A stretch of DNA of 64,000 nucleotides from Maribacter luteus (GTDB taxonomy: Bacteria > Bacteroidota > Bacteroidia > Flavobacteriales > Flavobacteriaceae): positions 1 to 64,000 of the forward strand of contig NZ_WKJH01000021.1 in NCBI RefSeq assembly GCF_009674825.1. Reading direction: 5' to 3'. Shown piece after piece: positions 1-8,189 of the stretch; position 1 is the stretch's first letter, and each line of letters starts with the position of its first letter. The position numbers and the translations under genes were made by a program. The notes under the pieces are model-generated. The model searched no databases. It was not told where the DNA came from and was given only the letters and a program-made list of their open reading frames with translations.

Positions 1-1
1 A

Positions 2-742
2 GATTCAGGCAACCACGTTATACGTAAAATTGCCGACGGACAAGTAACAACATATGCTGGTATAGGTGGTGCAGGAGGATTTATTGATGGTGATGCTAGT
101 GTTGCGCAATTTAGGTATCCTACAGGTTTGCTTATCCGTAATAATATTATGTACGTAGCCGATACCGAAAATGGTAGCATTCGTGCCATTGCTATGAATG
201 ATGACCCTAGTTTACGAACCGTGAGTACCTATGCAGGCAACGGAACTATCAACCTTGTGGATGGTGATAATGCTAGTGCTTCTTTTATAGGACCAAGAGA
301 CATAGCTTTCGATTCTACTAACAACCGATTATTAATAACAGATACTAATCCCGCTGGTACTGGTTTTGTTCGTGCTGTAACAAGCACACAAACAACTACA
401 TTAACGGTTGATTTACCCGGTTCTCAAGTTTTAAATTACTCAGCAGGAATAGCTGTAGATGAAGTAGCAAACGATGGTAGCTTTTACCTAACCGACAGAA
501 GTAACCATGTTTTATATCATCTTTCAGATGTTGGAGGCGTTTTTGCAGGTTCACTGGTAACGGCAGGTCAATATCAGACTACTGGGAATATTGGTGGCGC
601 ACCAGGAGAGTCCCGTTTAAATTTCCCTAATCTTTTACATATTGGTAAATCTTTAAATAGTAATAATCAGATAGAAACACGCCTGTATATTACCAATGTA
701 TTAGGGCAAAGTGTTTGGTATATTACTATTCGCGTAGAATAA
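2..742 (+). CDS. NHL-repeat beta-propeller protein, C-terminal part (cut by window start)
   Basis: The frame is open from base 2, so this is the C-terminal 246 residues of a longer protein whose start lies outside the window. Repeats of the form FxxPxGLLIxxNxMYVADTxNGSIR and DSGNHVIRKI alternate with YAGxGxxGxxDGDxxxAxF, the signature of NHL beta-propeller blades; at least three blades are visible. In Bacteroidota such propellers usually follow an IPT/TIG domain and a lipoprotein signal and sit on the cell surface, but those parts are not visible here. No catalytic residues are expected. It precedes the leucine-rich-repeat lipoprotein in the same direction and lies outside the integrated element. 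The blade assignment is firm; the binding partner is unknown. Confidence 0.75.
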   Translation, partial: DSGNHVIRKIADGQVTTYAGIGGAGGFIDGDASVAQFRYPTGLLIRNNIMYVADTENGSIRAIAMNDDPSLRTVSTYAGNGTINLVDGDNASASFIGPRDIAFDSTNNRLLITDTNPAGTGFVRAVTSTQTTTLTVDLPGSQVLNYSAGIAVDEVANDGSFYLTDRSNHVLYHLSDVGGVFAGSLVTAGQYQTTGNIGGAPGESRLNFPNLLHIGKSLNSNNQIETRLYITNVLGQSVWYITIRVE

Positions 743-842
743 TAAATAATCACTGATTTATAATAGCCCTGCCAAGTTATTTAAGTAAGCTTTTGATTGT
801 GTCAACACCTTGCAGGTTTTTGTATAATTGAGAATAATAAAA

Positions 843-2033
843 ATGAGAAATATATATTTTACAAATTATATTACACCTAAACATGTCTTCAGTTTACTGT
901 GCTTAATAGTTGTTTTATTCAGCTTTGGTTGCAGTAAAGGGGATGACCCAATACCCGAAAAAAGTTCTGAAAAGAAAATTACCAGCTTTGTGTTTCTATT
1001 GACCAATAACCCAATCGATGTCAATGTGGTTGCAACTATAGATGAAGTAAGTAAAACCATTTCAGCAACCATGCCACGAGGGACTAATATTAAAGGTCTG
1101 TTGCCAGAAATAAAAATATCTAAACAAGCGACCATTGATTTTGATACGGCACGGGATTTTACAGATCCGGTAGATTATACGATTACAGCCGAAGATGGTA
1201 GTAAGGCCGTATATACGGTGAATATATCTGCACCTTTAAGTCAAAAACAGGTTTTGCAGGCTATTTTAGATGCCAACCCCGGGAATACCTTAGGTTGGGA
1301 TATGGATAATGCTGTTGATTTAGGTAACCTGGATGGGGTTAGTACAGATAATGGGAGTGTGGTAGAGCTTTATATCCATTCAAAAAATATCAGTGTTTTG
1401 CCCAAGGAAATCGGGGAGTTGGTAAGTCTCGATCTTTTGGTAATTAAAGGAAACCAACTTTCTACTTTACCGCCAGAAATAGGAAAGTTGGTTAATTTGA
1501 GTAATTTGAACCTTTCTTCCAATCAAATAGCTTCGCTCCCAACAGAAATAGGGCAGTTGGAGAATCTTGAATACTTGAACTTGTTTGGTAACGAACTTAC
1601 CAATCTTCCTACTGCAATAGGTCGGTTAAAACGTTTGAGTCAATTGGATTTGAGAGAAAATGAACTGGATACAATATTACCTGTACTTGGGCAATTGAAT
1701 AATCTTGAATTATTATTTGCCGATGGAAATCGACTTATTACATTACCCACGGAAATAGGACAAATGAGCAACATGGTATCAATGAGCTTCGACAGTAATA
1801 ATATTGTTTCCGTGCCACCCGAAATCGGGCAATTAACAAGCCTTGAATCTTTATCTTTAGAGGATAATACCATACTTGAAATCCCCAAGGAAATGGGGTT
1901 GATGACTAATTTAATCTATTTGAATCTATGGAATAATCCATTACGGAATGTACCACAGAGTGTTTGTGATCTACAATCGGGAAATGGGGGTGTTCTATTC
2001 TTAAGGACAAATATTGGTGTTGGGTGTAACTAA
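843..2033 (+). CDS. Leucine-rich-repeat lipoprotein
   Basis: A 396-aa predicted lipoprotein. The ATG at 843 is preferred over an in-frame TTG at 828 because the signal peptide begins there; a lipobox (FSFGC) puts the lipidated Cys at about residue 30. Residues 45-130 form a domain rich in beta strands (ITSFVF...TVNIS) of the kind often annotated DUF5018 or cadherin-like. From about residue 175 to 380 come eight or so 23-residue leucine-rich repeats, LPxEIGxLxxLxxLxLxxN, closest to the plant-like/intracellular LRR class. Such surface LRR proteins mediate protein binding; the partner is unknown. The gene ends about 90 bp before a terminator and 115 bp before the left end of the integrated element, so it belongs to the core chromosome. 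Confidence 0.75.
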   Translation: MRNIYFTNYITPKHVFSLLCLIVVLFSFGCSKGDDPIPEKSSEKKITSFVFLLTNNPIDVNVVATIDEVSKTISATMPRGTNIKGLLPEIKISKQATIDFDTARDFTDPVDYTITAEDGSKAVYTVNISAPLSQKQVLQAILDANPGNTLGWDMDNAVDLGNLDGVSTDNGSVVELYIHSKNISVLPKEIGELVSLDLLVIKGNQLSTLPPEIGKLVNLSNLNLSSNQIASLPTEIGQLENLEYLNLFGNELTNLPTAIGRLKRLSQLDLRENELDTILPVLGQLNNLELLFADGNRLITLPTEIGQMSNMVSMSFDSNNIVSVPPEIGQLTSLESLSLEDNTILEIPKEMGLMTNLIYLNLWNNPLRNVPQSVCDLQSGNGGVLFLRTNIGVGCN

Positions 2034-2120
2034 TGCCTTTCCAGGTTTTATGAAATTGCGGACATTTTTAGCTTAGGCGCGAGCAGGTGCGCTGGTCTTC
2101 GACTCCCGTAGCTGTAACGC

Positions 2121-2145
2121 AAAAAACCACCCGAAGGTGGCTTTT
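2121..2145 (-). terminator. Ancestral tmRNA terminator, now separated from ssrA
   Basis: Read on the minus strand, this is AAAGCCACC-TTCG-GGTGG followed by six T: a compact stem with a stable UUCG loop and U-run. It follows directly after a 15-bp copy of the tmRNA 3' end (2148-2162). In a genome without the insertion it would sit just downstream of ssrA. On the plus strand the A-run makes it a possible bidirectional terminator for the LRR gene at 843-2033. Confidence 0.75.
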
Positions 2146-2147
2146 GG

Positions 2148-2162
2148 AGTGGAGCCGGAGGG
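2148..2162. other. Left attachment site (direct repeat of tmRNA 3' end)
   Basis: AGTGGAGCCGGAGGG, identical to 53923-53937. It is followed inward by TCTAGAACC, a degenerate counterpart of the tmRNA T-loop (AGTCGAACC at the right end), so the element's own sequence starts at about 2163. The strand exchange must lie within these 15 bp. Confidence 0.75.
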
Positions 2163-2173
2163 TCTAGAACCTT

Positions 2174-2209
2174 GCTCTTTAAACGCCTATGAATAGGGGT
2201 TTAAAGAGC
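2174..2209. repeat. Perfect 11-bp inverted repeat just inside the left element end
   Basis: GCTCTTTAAAC at 2174-2184 pairs with GTTTAAAGAGC at 2199-2209; an inner CCTAT/ATAGG stem nearly closes the loop. It lies 12 bp inside the attachment site and may be a terminator insulating the element from the flank, or a structural element of the recombination site. The T-run that follows at 2215-2220 favours a plus-strand terminator. Confidence 0.5.
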
Positions 2210-2221
2210 TTATAGTTTTTA

Positions 2222-2237
2222 TACTCACCGAATAGGT
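2222..2237 (+). repeat. Subterminal repeat, left copy (candidate integrase arm site)
   Basis: TACTCACCGAATAGGT, repeated exactly and in the same orientation at 53803-53818 near the other end of the element. A partial inverted copy (TCGGTGAG, 53776-53783) lies beside the right copy. Short repeats placed close to both att sites are typical of arm-type binding sites of tyrosine integrases or excisionases. Confidence 0.55.
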
Positions 2238-2748
2238 GACTTTTTAACAACCCGAACAGATTTTTCGCTGTAAATAATTAAAAATTTACGCTAGATGTGC
2301 TTCTACCCCAAATAAACTATTGATGCATTTTGGTACTAAAAAATTATAAGAGTTGACAGTAATTGGTTATGATATCTACCATTCACCATCTTTTTATTTT
2401 AGAGGAAAATGCAGTAATTAATCAAACTGCACTTAAATAGATTACTCATCTCTGCCCAGTAGAACGTTAGGGTTATAATATTTTGGATTTTTACAAACAG
2501 TTTGAGTCCCGTAAAAGGTCAATTAACGAAACTACTAAAAGAGACTATGAACAGGACAGCCTCTAAAAAGGTATTTTATATTTTAGAAATGGTACTGTAA
2601 TTCGGCCCTATTTTGGCACTTTCCCTATTTCCTAAATCAGTATCACTAGATGGGGGCTTTATAAGGTTATTAGTTTGAAATAGTGCTAATTATACTATCC
2701 AGTTGTGGCAATAATGCACTGCAAAAAATAAGTACTCAATACCATGTT
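2238..2748. other. Gene-free AT-rich region inside the left element end
   Basis: About 510 bp without a convincing reading frame. It lies between the left subterminal repeat and the 3' end of the AraC/TPR regulator. No strong terminator with a T-run was seen for that gene. Nothing else recognisable was found. Confidence 0.5.
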
Positions 2749-4800
2749 TTAAATAAGCTCGTCTTTCTCCAATGACTTTTTCAGCTTAGTTTGATTTTCC
2801 CAGAACCTGTCTTTTATTTTTTGCATAATGGCCTCAAAATCGGGATGACTTTTTAAAGGTTTAATCAAAGGTTCATCTTCAATTAATAAAAACCAATACA
2901 GATAATTCTCTGTTTCGGAAAATATTCTAAGCTGTTCGATAGCCTCATTGATTTTTCCTTCATAAGCGTATTTCCAAACCAGATTCACACTTCTATAAAT
3001 GGATTGATCATTTTTACAGTACTCTGAGAAATCGTTAAATAGTTTCTCAGCTTTAGTATCTAAACCCATTTTCTTATAGACCAGTGCAATTTTGACGTTT
3101 TCCTGTAGATAAATATCCAGTCCCTTTGCTTCCCTGGTTTCGACAAATTTTTTAAAATAGAAATAGGCACTGTCATAATTTTCCTCGATGTAGTACAACT
3201 TCCCTATGTCCTGTAAAATATCGAGCCTAGTCGTATCCTTATTCCATTCCTCAATCAGCAAATTCCTGGTACGCTCAATATTACCATCCTTGGCGAACAG
3301 TATAAATGCCTTTAGGTGCGGAGCAAAATAGTTTTCAGCGTTATAATCCAACGACTTATTGATATATTTTAAGGCTTCATCTGCAAATCCTGATGACACT
3401 AGCGCATTACTTAGCTGTAAATAAGTATAGCTCTGAGTGAAGGAATCACTCGCTACATTTAGCTGGACCCCTTTTAATGCGTACTCTAGGTACTTGTTGG
3501 TATTGGGAACCATGTGAGAATAAAATTCCGCAAGCATTTGCACCGCCAAAGATGAATTAGGGTTGTACTCCAGTGCCTTGTTAAGATGGGGCAAGGCCAA
3601 TTTGTACTCCTTTGTTTGTATGTAGTAAAATGCCTTGGCGACTAGGCTTTCGGCAGATTTTGAATCATAAAGTAAAGCTTTATCCGCAAAGCTATTAATC
3701 TTTTCGGTGTATTGCTTTTCGAGTTGGGACATTTCGAGCAGATAGTATGAAATAGCGATGTTGGCATAGGCCAAGGCAAACTCCGGATCCTGCTCTATAG
3801 CTTTTTCAAATAATGAAATGGCCTTTTCCAAACCTTCATTAGTGCGCGAATAATAAGGATCCAATGCTTGTAGGTAGTAGTCATAGGCCAATAGATTGTC
3901 AGTTGGTTTTTTTTCAATTTGCTCCAATTCGGCCGGTGTTACGACGGCTGCAATGGCATCCGCGATTTTTTTGGCCACATCGTTTTGTAAAGCAAAGATG
4001 TCTACTACTTCCCGATTGTATTGTTCCAACCAAATTGGGGTGTCCGATGAAGCTTCGATCAATTGAATATTGAGTAACACCTGATCACCGATTCGTTGGC
4101 CGCTACCTTCTACCAAGTAGTTCACATCAAGTTCTTCGGCAATCTCTGGAATGCCCTTCTCGGTTTTTCTGTACTTCTCTACCGAGGTTCTACTGATGAC
4201 CCGCAAGTCTTCAATTTTCTGAAGGTTGTTTAATGCAGATTCCATCAACCCGTTTACAAAATAAAGATTGGTGGAATCGCTGCTCTCATTTTTAAAGGGC
4301 AATACTGCGATGGATTTTTCAATTTCCAATTGGTGAACCTTATCGTTTTTACTAAAAATTAAAAAGGAAATAACCAGAAGTATAACAGATGTTACAGCAA
4401 TAAGCGGCAATTTGTATAGCTTCAAATAGTTTGGCTTAACCTGTTCGATTTCTACTTGTACATCACTTTTTCCAACTTCGCCAGGGGAATATCCGTACTG
4501 TTCACGAAAGCATTTAATGAAATAGGAAGTGCTTCCAAAACCTACTTGATATGAAATTTCCGAAACCGTTGAAGCATCTTCCTTTAACAGATTCATTGCT
4601 TCTTTAAGACGGACTTGACGTATAAACTGGCTTGCAGAAAGCTGTGTCTGTTTCTTGATCTTCCGGAGCAGGTTGGATCGGCTCATGTGCGTAGCTTCCG
4701 CAAGTTCGGACACCCCAAATTGATCGTTGGCCAAATTCTCCAGAATTATGGCTTCCGCTTGTTCGATAAAGGTTGGTTTTTTGGGCGATGGATTTGACAT
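2749..4800 (-). CDS. Membrane-anchored AraC-family regulator with TolB-like and TPR sensor region
   Basis: A 683-aa protein. Residues 1-112 are an AraC/HTH_18 DNA-binding domain with both helix-turn-helix units (FGVSELAEATHMSRSNLLRK, about 28-47; the second ends GFGSTSYFIKCFREQYGYSP). One membrane segment follows at about 131-150 (LPLIAVTSVILLVISFLIF). Residues 161-300 begin EKSIAVLPFKNES and match the TolB-N/FlgO-like domain found in TPR adenylate cyclases. The rest to about 640 is TPR repeats. The DNA-binding domain would be cytoplasmic and the TPR part periplasmic: a one-protein transmembrane switch. It is divergent from three microprotein genes and a beta-barrel gene, with a repeat operator 89 bp upstream. 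That these are its target, and that it regulates itself, is inferred from position and from the shared promoter at 25738. The ligand is unknown. Confidence 0.8.
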   Translation of the reverse strand: MSNPSPKKPTFIEQAEAIILENLANDQFGVSELAEATHMSRSNLLRKIKKQTQLSASQFIRQVRLKEAMNLLKEDASTVSEISYQVGFGSTSYFIKCFREQYGYSPGEVGKSDVQVEIEQVKPNYLKLYKLPLIAVTSVILLVISFLIFSKNDKVHQLEIEKSIAVLPFKNESSDSTNLYFVNGLMESALNNLQKIEDLRVISRTSVEKYRKTEKGIPEIAEELDVNYLVEGSGQRIGDQVLLNIQLIEASSDTPIWLEQYNREVVDIFALQNDVAKKIADAIAAVVTPAELEQIEKKPTDNLLAYDYYLQALDPYYSRTNEGLEKAISLFEKAIEQDPEFALAYANIAISYYLLEMSQLEKQYTEKINSFADKALLYDSKSAESLVAKAFYYIQTKEYKLALPHLNKALEYNPNSSLAVQMLAEFYSHMVPNTNKYLEYALKGVQLNVASDSFTQSYTYLQLSNALVSSGFADEALKYINKSLDYNAENYFAPHLKAFILFAKDGNIERTRNLLIEEWNKDTTRLDILQDIGKLYYIEENYDSAYFYFKKFVETREAKGLDIYLQENVKIALVYKKMGLDTKAEKLFNDFSEYCKNDQSIYRSVNLVWKYAYEGKINEAIEQLRIFSETENYLYWFLLIEDEPLIKPLKSHPDFEAIMQKIKDRFWENQTKLKKSLEKDELI

Positions 4801-4888
4801 GATGTTTTTTGCTGGCTCTAAATTAGGGAAAATCTAGAGAATTATGCGTTAACCCTGCAGTCATTGATTTACCGGATAAAGCATCTTT

Positions 4889-4922
4889 TGCATCATAAGT
4901 TACATCGTTGCGCCATAATTTT
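4889..4922 (+). promoter_or_regulatory. Twin direct-repeat operator, copy A
   Basis: TGCATCATAAGTT at 4889 and TGCGCCATAATTTT at 4909 are direct repeats 20 bp apart, the spacing expected for an AraC-type dimer. The same arrangement occurs at 25738-25773 in the second module. The site lies between the divergent regulator (start 4800) and the microprotein genes (first start 5037). Confidence 0.65.
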
Positions 4923-4987
4923 CATGGCCTCCTGAAACTTTACATAGTTCTCCGCATAGCTCATACGGGTTGCTTCAAGTTCGATGG

Positions 4988-4995
4988 CATCTTTG
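4988..4995 (+). promoter_or_regulatory. Candidate -7 promoter box of module A
   Basis: CATCTTTG followed by TA, close to the Bacteroidota TAnnTTTG consensus. It begins 79 bp after the start of the second operator repeat; the identical CATCTTTGTA box lies at exactly the same distance in module B (25837). The predicted transcript would start near 5002 and cover the microproteins and perhaps the barrel gene. Confidence 0.55.
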
Positions 4996-5036
4996 TACCA
5001 ACAAAAATCATAACAAAACAATTTAAAATAATAATT

Positions 5037-5150
5037 ATGAAAACATCAATCATAAGAACAGCAACGGAATCAAGAACAGGACAGTATTTCTCATCCTTTA
5101 GTAGCAGCAAAAGGGCGCAGTGGGCACAATACAGAAACTTCAGCAGATAA
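5037..5150 (+). CDS. Microprotein, tandem copy 1 (37 aa)
   Basis: A 37-aa basic peptide beginning MKTSIIRTATESR and ending KRAQWAQYRNFSR. The gene and its downstream spacer form a 159-bp unit repeated almost perfectly at 5196. No signal peptide or membrane segment is obvious. The divergent third copy keeps the pattern MKxSIxRTATESR...KRxxWxxxRx(F/Y), which argues that the frame is translated and selected. It is the first gene after the module A promoter. The function is unknown; it could be a signalling peptide, a leader peptide or a partner of the neighbouring regulator or barrel. I do not recognise the family. Confidence 0.55.
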   Translation: MKTSIIRTATESRTGQYFSSFSSSKRAQWAQYRNFSR

Positions 5151-5195
5151 TCTGAATCAAAAAAAAAGTAAACAATCTATAAAAACAAATAACGC

Positions 5196-5309
5196 ATGAA
5201 AACATCAATCATAAGAACAGCAACGGAATCAAGAACAGGACAGTATTTCTCATCCTTTAGTAGCAGCAAAAGGGCGCAGTGGGCACAATACAGAAACTTC
5301 AGCAGATAA
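5196..5309 (+). CDS. Microprotein, tandem copy 2 (37 aa)
   Basis: This copy has the same 37-aa translation as the gene at 5037, in the second 159-bp unit. The preceding bases end AAATAACGC before the ATG, whereas copy 1 has ATAATT, so the leaders differ slightly while the coding sequence is unchanged. Conservation of the coding part fits either a very recent duplication or gene conversion. Function unknown. Confidence 0.55.
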   Translation: MKTSIIRTATESRTGQYFSSFSSSKRAQWAQYRNFSR

Positions 5310-5354
5310 TCTGAATCAAAAAAAAAGTAAACAATCTATAAAAACAAATAACGC

Positions 5355-5477
5355 ATGAAAGCATCAATCACAAGAACCGCAACGGAATCTAGAAGGCTCA
5401 CCTTTCTTACCCATGTAAAGGATGGCAAGAGAATCCATTGGTCAAATTCCAGACCTTACCTTCATTTAGAAGCCTAG
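5355..5477 (+). CDS. Microprotein, divergent third copy (40 aa)
   Basis: A 40-aa peptide beginning MKASITRTATESRR and ending HLEA. It shares the first 13 positions with copies 1 and 2 except for two substitutions, then diverges strongly, yet keeps a KR-x2-W-x3-R-x-(F/Y) pattern near the C-terminus and an intact frame. That is the best evidence that this small family is real. It is followed by 134 bp of leader before the beta-barrel gene at 5612, so all four genes may share one transcript. Confidence 0.5.
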   Translation: MKASITRTATESRRLTFLTHVKDGKRIHWSNSRPYLHLEA

Positions 5478-5572
5478 TTTGTTGGTTTGGAAAAAGGGTT
5501 AGGCCCTAATCAAAGTCTATTCCTTACCATAACAAAATTATAACAATAATTAAAAATGTAATTATTAAATCG

Positions 5573-5605
5573 AAGATTCACGAATACCTATTAAAATTAA
5601 ATAAC
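5573..5605 (+). repeat. 33-bp leader sequence shared with the ankyrin lipoprotein gene
   Basis: The 33 bases ending just before the barrel start (5612) recur exactly at 6371-6403, just before the start at 6410. In the second copy they are in frame with an upstream ATG (6363); in the first copy that ATG is missing, so a leader role or a simple duplication is more likely than a coding role. Confidence 0.7.
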
Positions 5606-5611
5606 AAAGAC

Positions 5612-6220
5612 ATGAGTAAAACAATCAAAAAACAAGCTAAGTTAAAAGTGGCGTGCGCTGCCTTTACTTTAATATCTGCACTAGCATTTGCACAAAACAA
5701 TTCTAACACTCTAAACAGCTTTAACCGAGATGGTTTTAAGTTCGAATTTGGTCTAGGTGGTGGTATAATCAGTATAAAAGATAGTGCTGGAACCCAAGGT
5801 TTTGATGATACCCAAGGCGGTGGCACTTTTCCTGAATTAAAGTTTGGCTATATGCTAAGCAACCGTTTAGCCGTTACCGTTTCTGCACCTGGAATGATTT
5901 ACACGCTTAATGATAACGACAGGCACTTTGGAGGCATTATACCTTCTGTTCAGTACTGGGTAAAAGACCGGTGGTGGATACATGGTGGTGCCGGTTTAGC
6001 CTTAGATGGCCCTGCCTTATATGATATTGAAGATAAAATAAATGACGATTGGAATACGGGTTTAGCTGTTATGGCGAGCACGGGTTACGAAGTGTACAGA
6101 AAAAACAAATTTGCCTTAAACGTCCAATCCAAATTACTCCTGGGTGGTGTAAAGCTAGATAATAATAATGACAGAGAGGTGGTGCAATTTAGTTTAGGAA
6201 TTGGCTTTAGCTGGTTTTAA
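5612..6220 (+). CDS. Small outer-membrane beta-barrel protein (module A)
   Basis: A 202-aa exported protein. The signal peptide runs to about residue 27 (ISALAFA/Q). The mature part alternates amphipathic strands with many Gly and aromatic residues, contains FGGIIPSVQYWVKDRWWIHGG near the middle, and ends with an aromatic residue in the strand LGIGFSWF, as outer-membrane barrels do. The length suits an eight-stranded barrel. It has no enzymatic motif. A close paralogue lies at 26277-26892 in the second AraC/TPR module. It probably responds to envelope conditions sensed by the neighbouring regulator; that is an inference from context. Confidence 0.65.
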   Translation: MSKTIKKQAKLKVACAAFTLISALAFAQNNSNTLNSFNRDGFKFEFGLGGGIISIKDSAGTQGFDDTQGGGTFPELKFGYMLSNRLAVTVSAPGMIYTLNDNDRHFGGIIPSVQYWVKDRWWIHGGAGLALDGPALYDIEDKINDDWNTGLAVMASTGYEVYRKNKFALNVQSKLLLGGVKLDNNNDREVVQFSLGIGFSWF

Positions 6221-6370
6221 TCATTTGCACCGCCAAAGGGTATAATACCCCCAAGGCTTGCCTCGAAATTAAAAGTCCGTTTCCTACGAATGCATTGCGG
6301 GCTTGCCCCGAGGTCGTTTACTAAAGAAAAAATAATAGCAATAATCAAAAAAAATATAATCATGAAATCA

Positions 6371-6403
6371 AAGATTCACGAATACCTATTAAAATTAAAT
6401 AAC
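6371..6403 (+). repeat. 33-bp leader sequence, second copy
   Basis: Identical to 5573-5605. It ends 6 bp before the preferred start of the ankyrin-repeat lipoprotein (6410), the same position that copy 1 holds before the barrel gene. Confidence 0.7.
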
Positions 6404-6409
6404 ATAATC

Positions 6410-7012
6410 ATGAATAAACCATTTAGAATTATCACATTAAGAACCTTGGGATACATTTCATTAGGCCTTCTTTTACTTACGACCGCATGTGGTCAAACAA
6501 GCAGTAAATCCAAAACCGAAGTAACCACCAGTACCGAAACCAAGTCGGTAGTTGATGCACCAGAAATGGATATTCAAACAGCGATACTATCGGACAATCT
6601 TGAAGCTGTTAAACAGCATATTTCGGCAGGAACAGATTTGAACAAAAAAGACCCTATGACCGGGGCCACACCACTAATCACTGCCGCAAGCTTTGGAAAG
6701 CATAAAATTGCGCAAGCCCTTATTGATGCCGGTGCGGATTTATCGGCTAAAAATAACGATGGTGCAACAGCTTTGCATACGGCCGCATTCTTTTGTAGAG
6801 TCGAAGTCGTACAGACGCTCATTGATGCCAAAGCCGATAAATCCGCTAAAAACAATTTTGGTATGACACCAAGGGAAAGTGTTATGGGGCCATTTGCAGA
6901 AATAAAACCTATTTATGAAATGCTTCAGCAACAATTAGGGCCTATAGGTTTACAAATTGAGTTGACGGAAATCGAAAAAACCCGTCCAGTCATAGCACTG
7001 ATGTTGCAATAA
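6410..7012 (+). CDS. Ankyrin-repeat lipoprotein
   Basis: A 200-aa predicted lipoprotein. The ATG at 6410 gives a good signal with lipobox LLTTAC and Cys at residue 27; an upstream in-frame ATG at 6290 would place 40 unrelated residues first. After a Thr/Ser-rich linker, residues 55-150 hold about three ankyrin repeats: LEAVKQHISAGTDLNKKD, ATPLITAASFGKHKIAQALI, ATALHTAAFFCRVEVVQTLI. Ankyrin lipoproteins in Bacteroidota bind proteins in the envelope, sometimes as catalase or stress partners. Here it sits between the barrel gene and an acyltransferase. The specific role is unknown. Confidence 0.7.
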   Translation: MNKPFRIITLRTLGYISLGLLLLTTACGQTSSKSKTEVTTSTETKSVVDAPEMDIQTAILSDNLEAVKQHISAGTDLNKKDPMTGATPLITAASFGKHKIAQALIDAGADLSAKNNDGATALHTAAFFCRVEVVQTLIDAKADKSAKNNFGMTPRESVMGPFAEIKPIYEMLQQQLGPIGLQIELTEIEKTRPVIALMLQ

Positions 7013-7029
7013 TCGATTTAAAATTAAAC

Positions 7030-8133
7030 ATGATGAAAACTGAAAGAAGATATGATATTGATTGGTTAAGGGTTATTGCCATTGGCTTGTTGCTCATTTA
7101 TCACATCGCCATTGTATTTCAACCTTGGGCCATGTTCATTGGCTTTATCAGAAGCGATGAATTTCTAGAAGGTTTATGGAAACCAATGACCATGTTAAAC
7201 GTCTGGCGGATTCCACTATTGTTCTATGTCTCGGGTATGGGTCTCTATTTTGCCATGCGCAAGAGAAATTGGAAGCAATTGCTTCTGGAACGGACAAAGC
7301 GTATTCTTTTACCCTTCGTCTTTGGCTTTGTAGCTATAACCACCTTACACATGTATATTTTTCAGACGTATTATGATATTCCGTTGGGCTATTATCCGCA
7401 TGTAGGGCATTTATGGTTTCTAGGGAATATTTTTGCATACGTCCTGCTGTTACTGCCCTTATTTTTCTATCTGAAAAAGAACGAGAATGGAAGATTTAAA
7501 AACGGCTTGTCCAAATTCATGAGTAATCCTATTGGGCCTTTGTCGATTTCTTTATTTTTTGTATTTGAGGCCTTGCTGGTAAAACCACCATTGTTCGCTT
7601 TGTATGCGGAGACATGGCATGGTTTTTTCCTTGGATTGCTCGCTTTCTTTTTCGGTTTTCTTTTTATGTACAGCGGTAAAACCTTCTGGCAGACCGTTTT
7701 AAAATGGAGGTATTTATACCTTGGTATAGCAACCGTTCTGTATGGCATTAGATATTTTGAGTTCGCAACTGAGGCTCCCGGTTATCTTACGGCCATAGAA
7801 GCCAATTGTTGGATTTTCGGAGTTTTTGGGCTGGGTTATAAATACTTGAACAGACCAAGTAAAATCCTAAGTTACCTAAGCCAGGCAGCATATCCGGTGT
7901 ACATTATTCATATGTTCGTACTGTATATAGGGGCTATGCTCATATTACCTTTGGAAATGCCCACAGTGCTAAAATTCATTGCTATTACTGCCTTTACCGG
8001 TATTGTTTGCTATCTTTTATACGAGTTTGTTCTTCGGAGAGTTGTTTTTTTAAGACCTTTTTTCGGATTAAAATGGACATCAAAAAAAATCGAAAGATCA
8101 AAACTTCACTCCCCCGATATAAATTTAGAATAG
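7030..8133 (+). CDS. Membrane acyltransferase, acyltransferase family 3
   Basis: A 367-aa integral membrane protein with about ten hydrophobic segments. The N-terminus YDIDWLRVIAIGLLLIYHIAIVF carries the His of the acyltransferase-3 (OafA/MdoC) family, followed by the WRIPLLFYVSGMGLYFAM region and RTKRILLPF. Such enzymes move acyl groups onto periplasmic or surface glycans such as O-antigen or glucans. It begins 18 bp after the ankyrin gene, so they may be co-transcribed. The acceptor cannot be deduced from the sequence. Confidence 0.75.
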   Translation: MMKTERRYDIDWLRVIAIGLLLIYHIAIVFQPWAMFIGFIRSDEFLEGLWKPMTMLNVWRIPLLFYVSGMGLYFAMRKRNWKQLLLERTKRILLPFVFGFVAITTLHMYIFQTYYDIPLGYYPHVGHLWFLGNIFAYVLLLLPLFFYLKKNENGRFKNGLSKFMSNPIGPLSISLFFVFEALLVKPPLFALYAETWHGFFLGLLAFFFGFLFMYSGKTFWQTVLKWRYLYLGIATVLYGIRYFEFATEAPGYLTAIEANCWIFGVFGLGYKYLNRPSKILSYLSQAAYPVYIIHMFVLYIGAMLILPLEMPTVLKFIAITAFTGIVCYLLYEFVLRRVVFLRPFFGLKWTSKKIERSKLHSPDINLE

Positions 8134-8189
8134 TATGGTAAGGCTGAAATACTTAATAAGAGAATAACTCTTGAAATCCATAAATTAAT

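Larger units (their letters stand above)
5037..5354 (+). repeat. Tandem duplication, two 159-bp units
   Basis: Units 5037-5195 and 5196-5354 each hold a 37-codon gene plus a 45-bp A-rich spacer and appear identical over the whole coding part. The third start at 5355 continues the same phase but diverges after about 50 bases, so the array is at least a triplication with one old and two recent copies. Confidence 0.85.

Noticed and set aside
2041-2120. tRNA gene at the left element border
   Set aside because: Only the 15-bp end matches a tmRNA acceptor/T-arm; no cloverleaf can be drawn and the flanking bases do not continue the tmRNA.
5037-5354. CRISPR or toxin-antitoxin reading of the tandem repeat
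   Set aside because: The unit is 159 bp and coding throughout its first 114 bp, with no spacers; the peptides lack a partner gene and any toxin or antitoxin motif.
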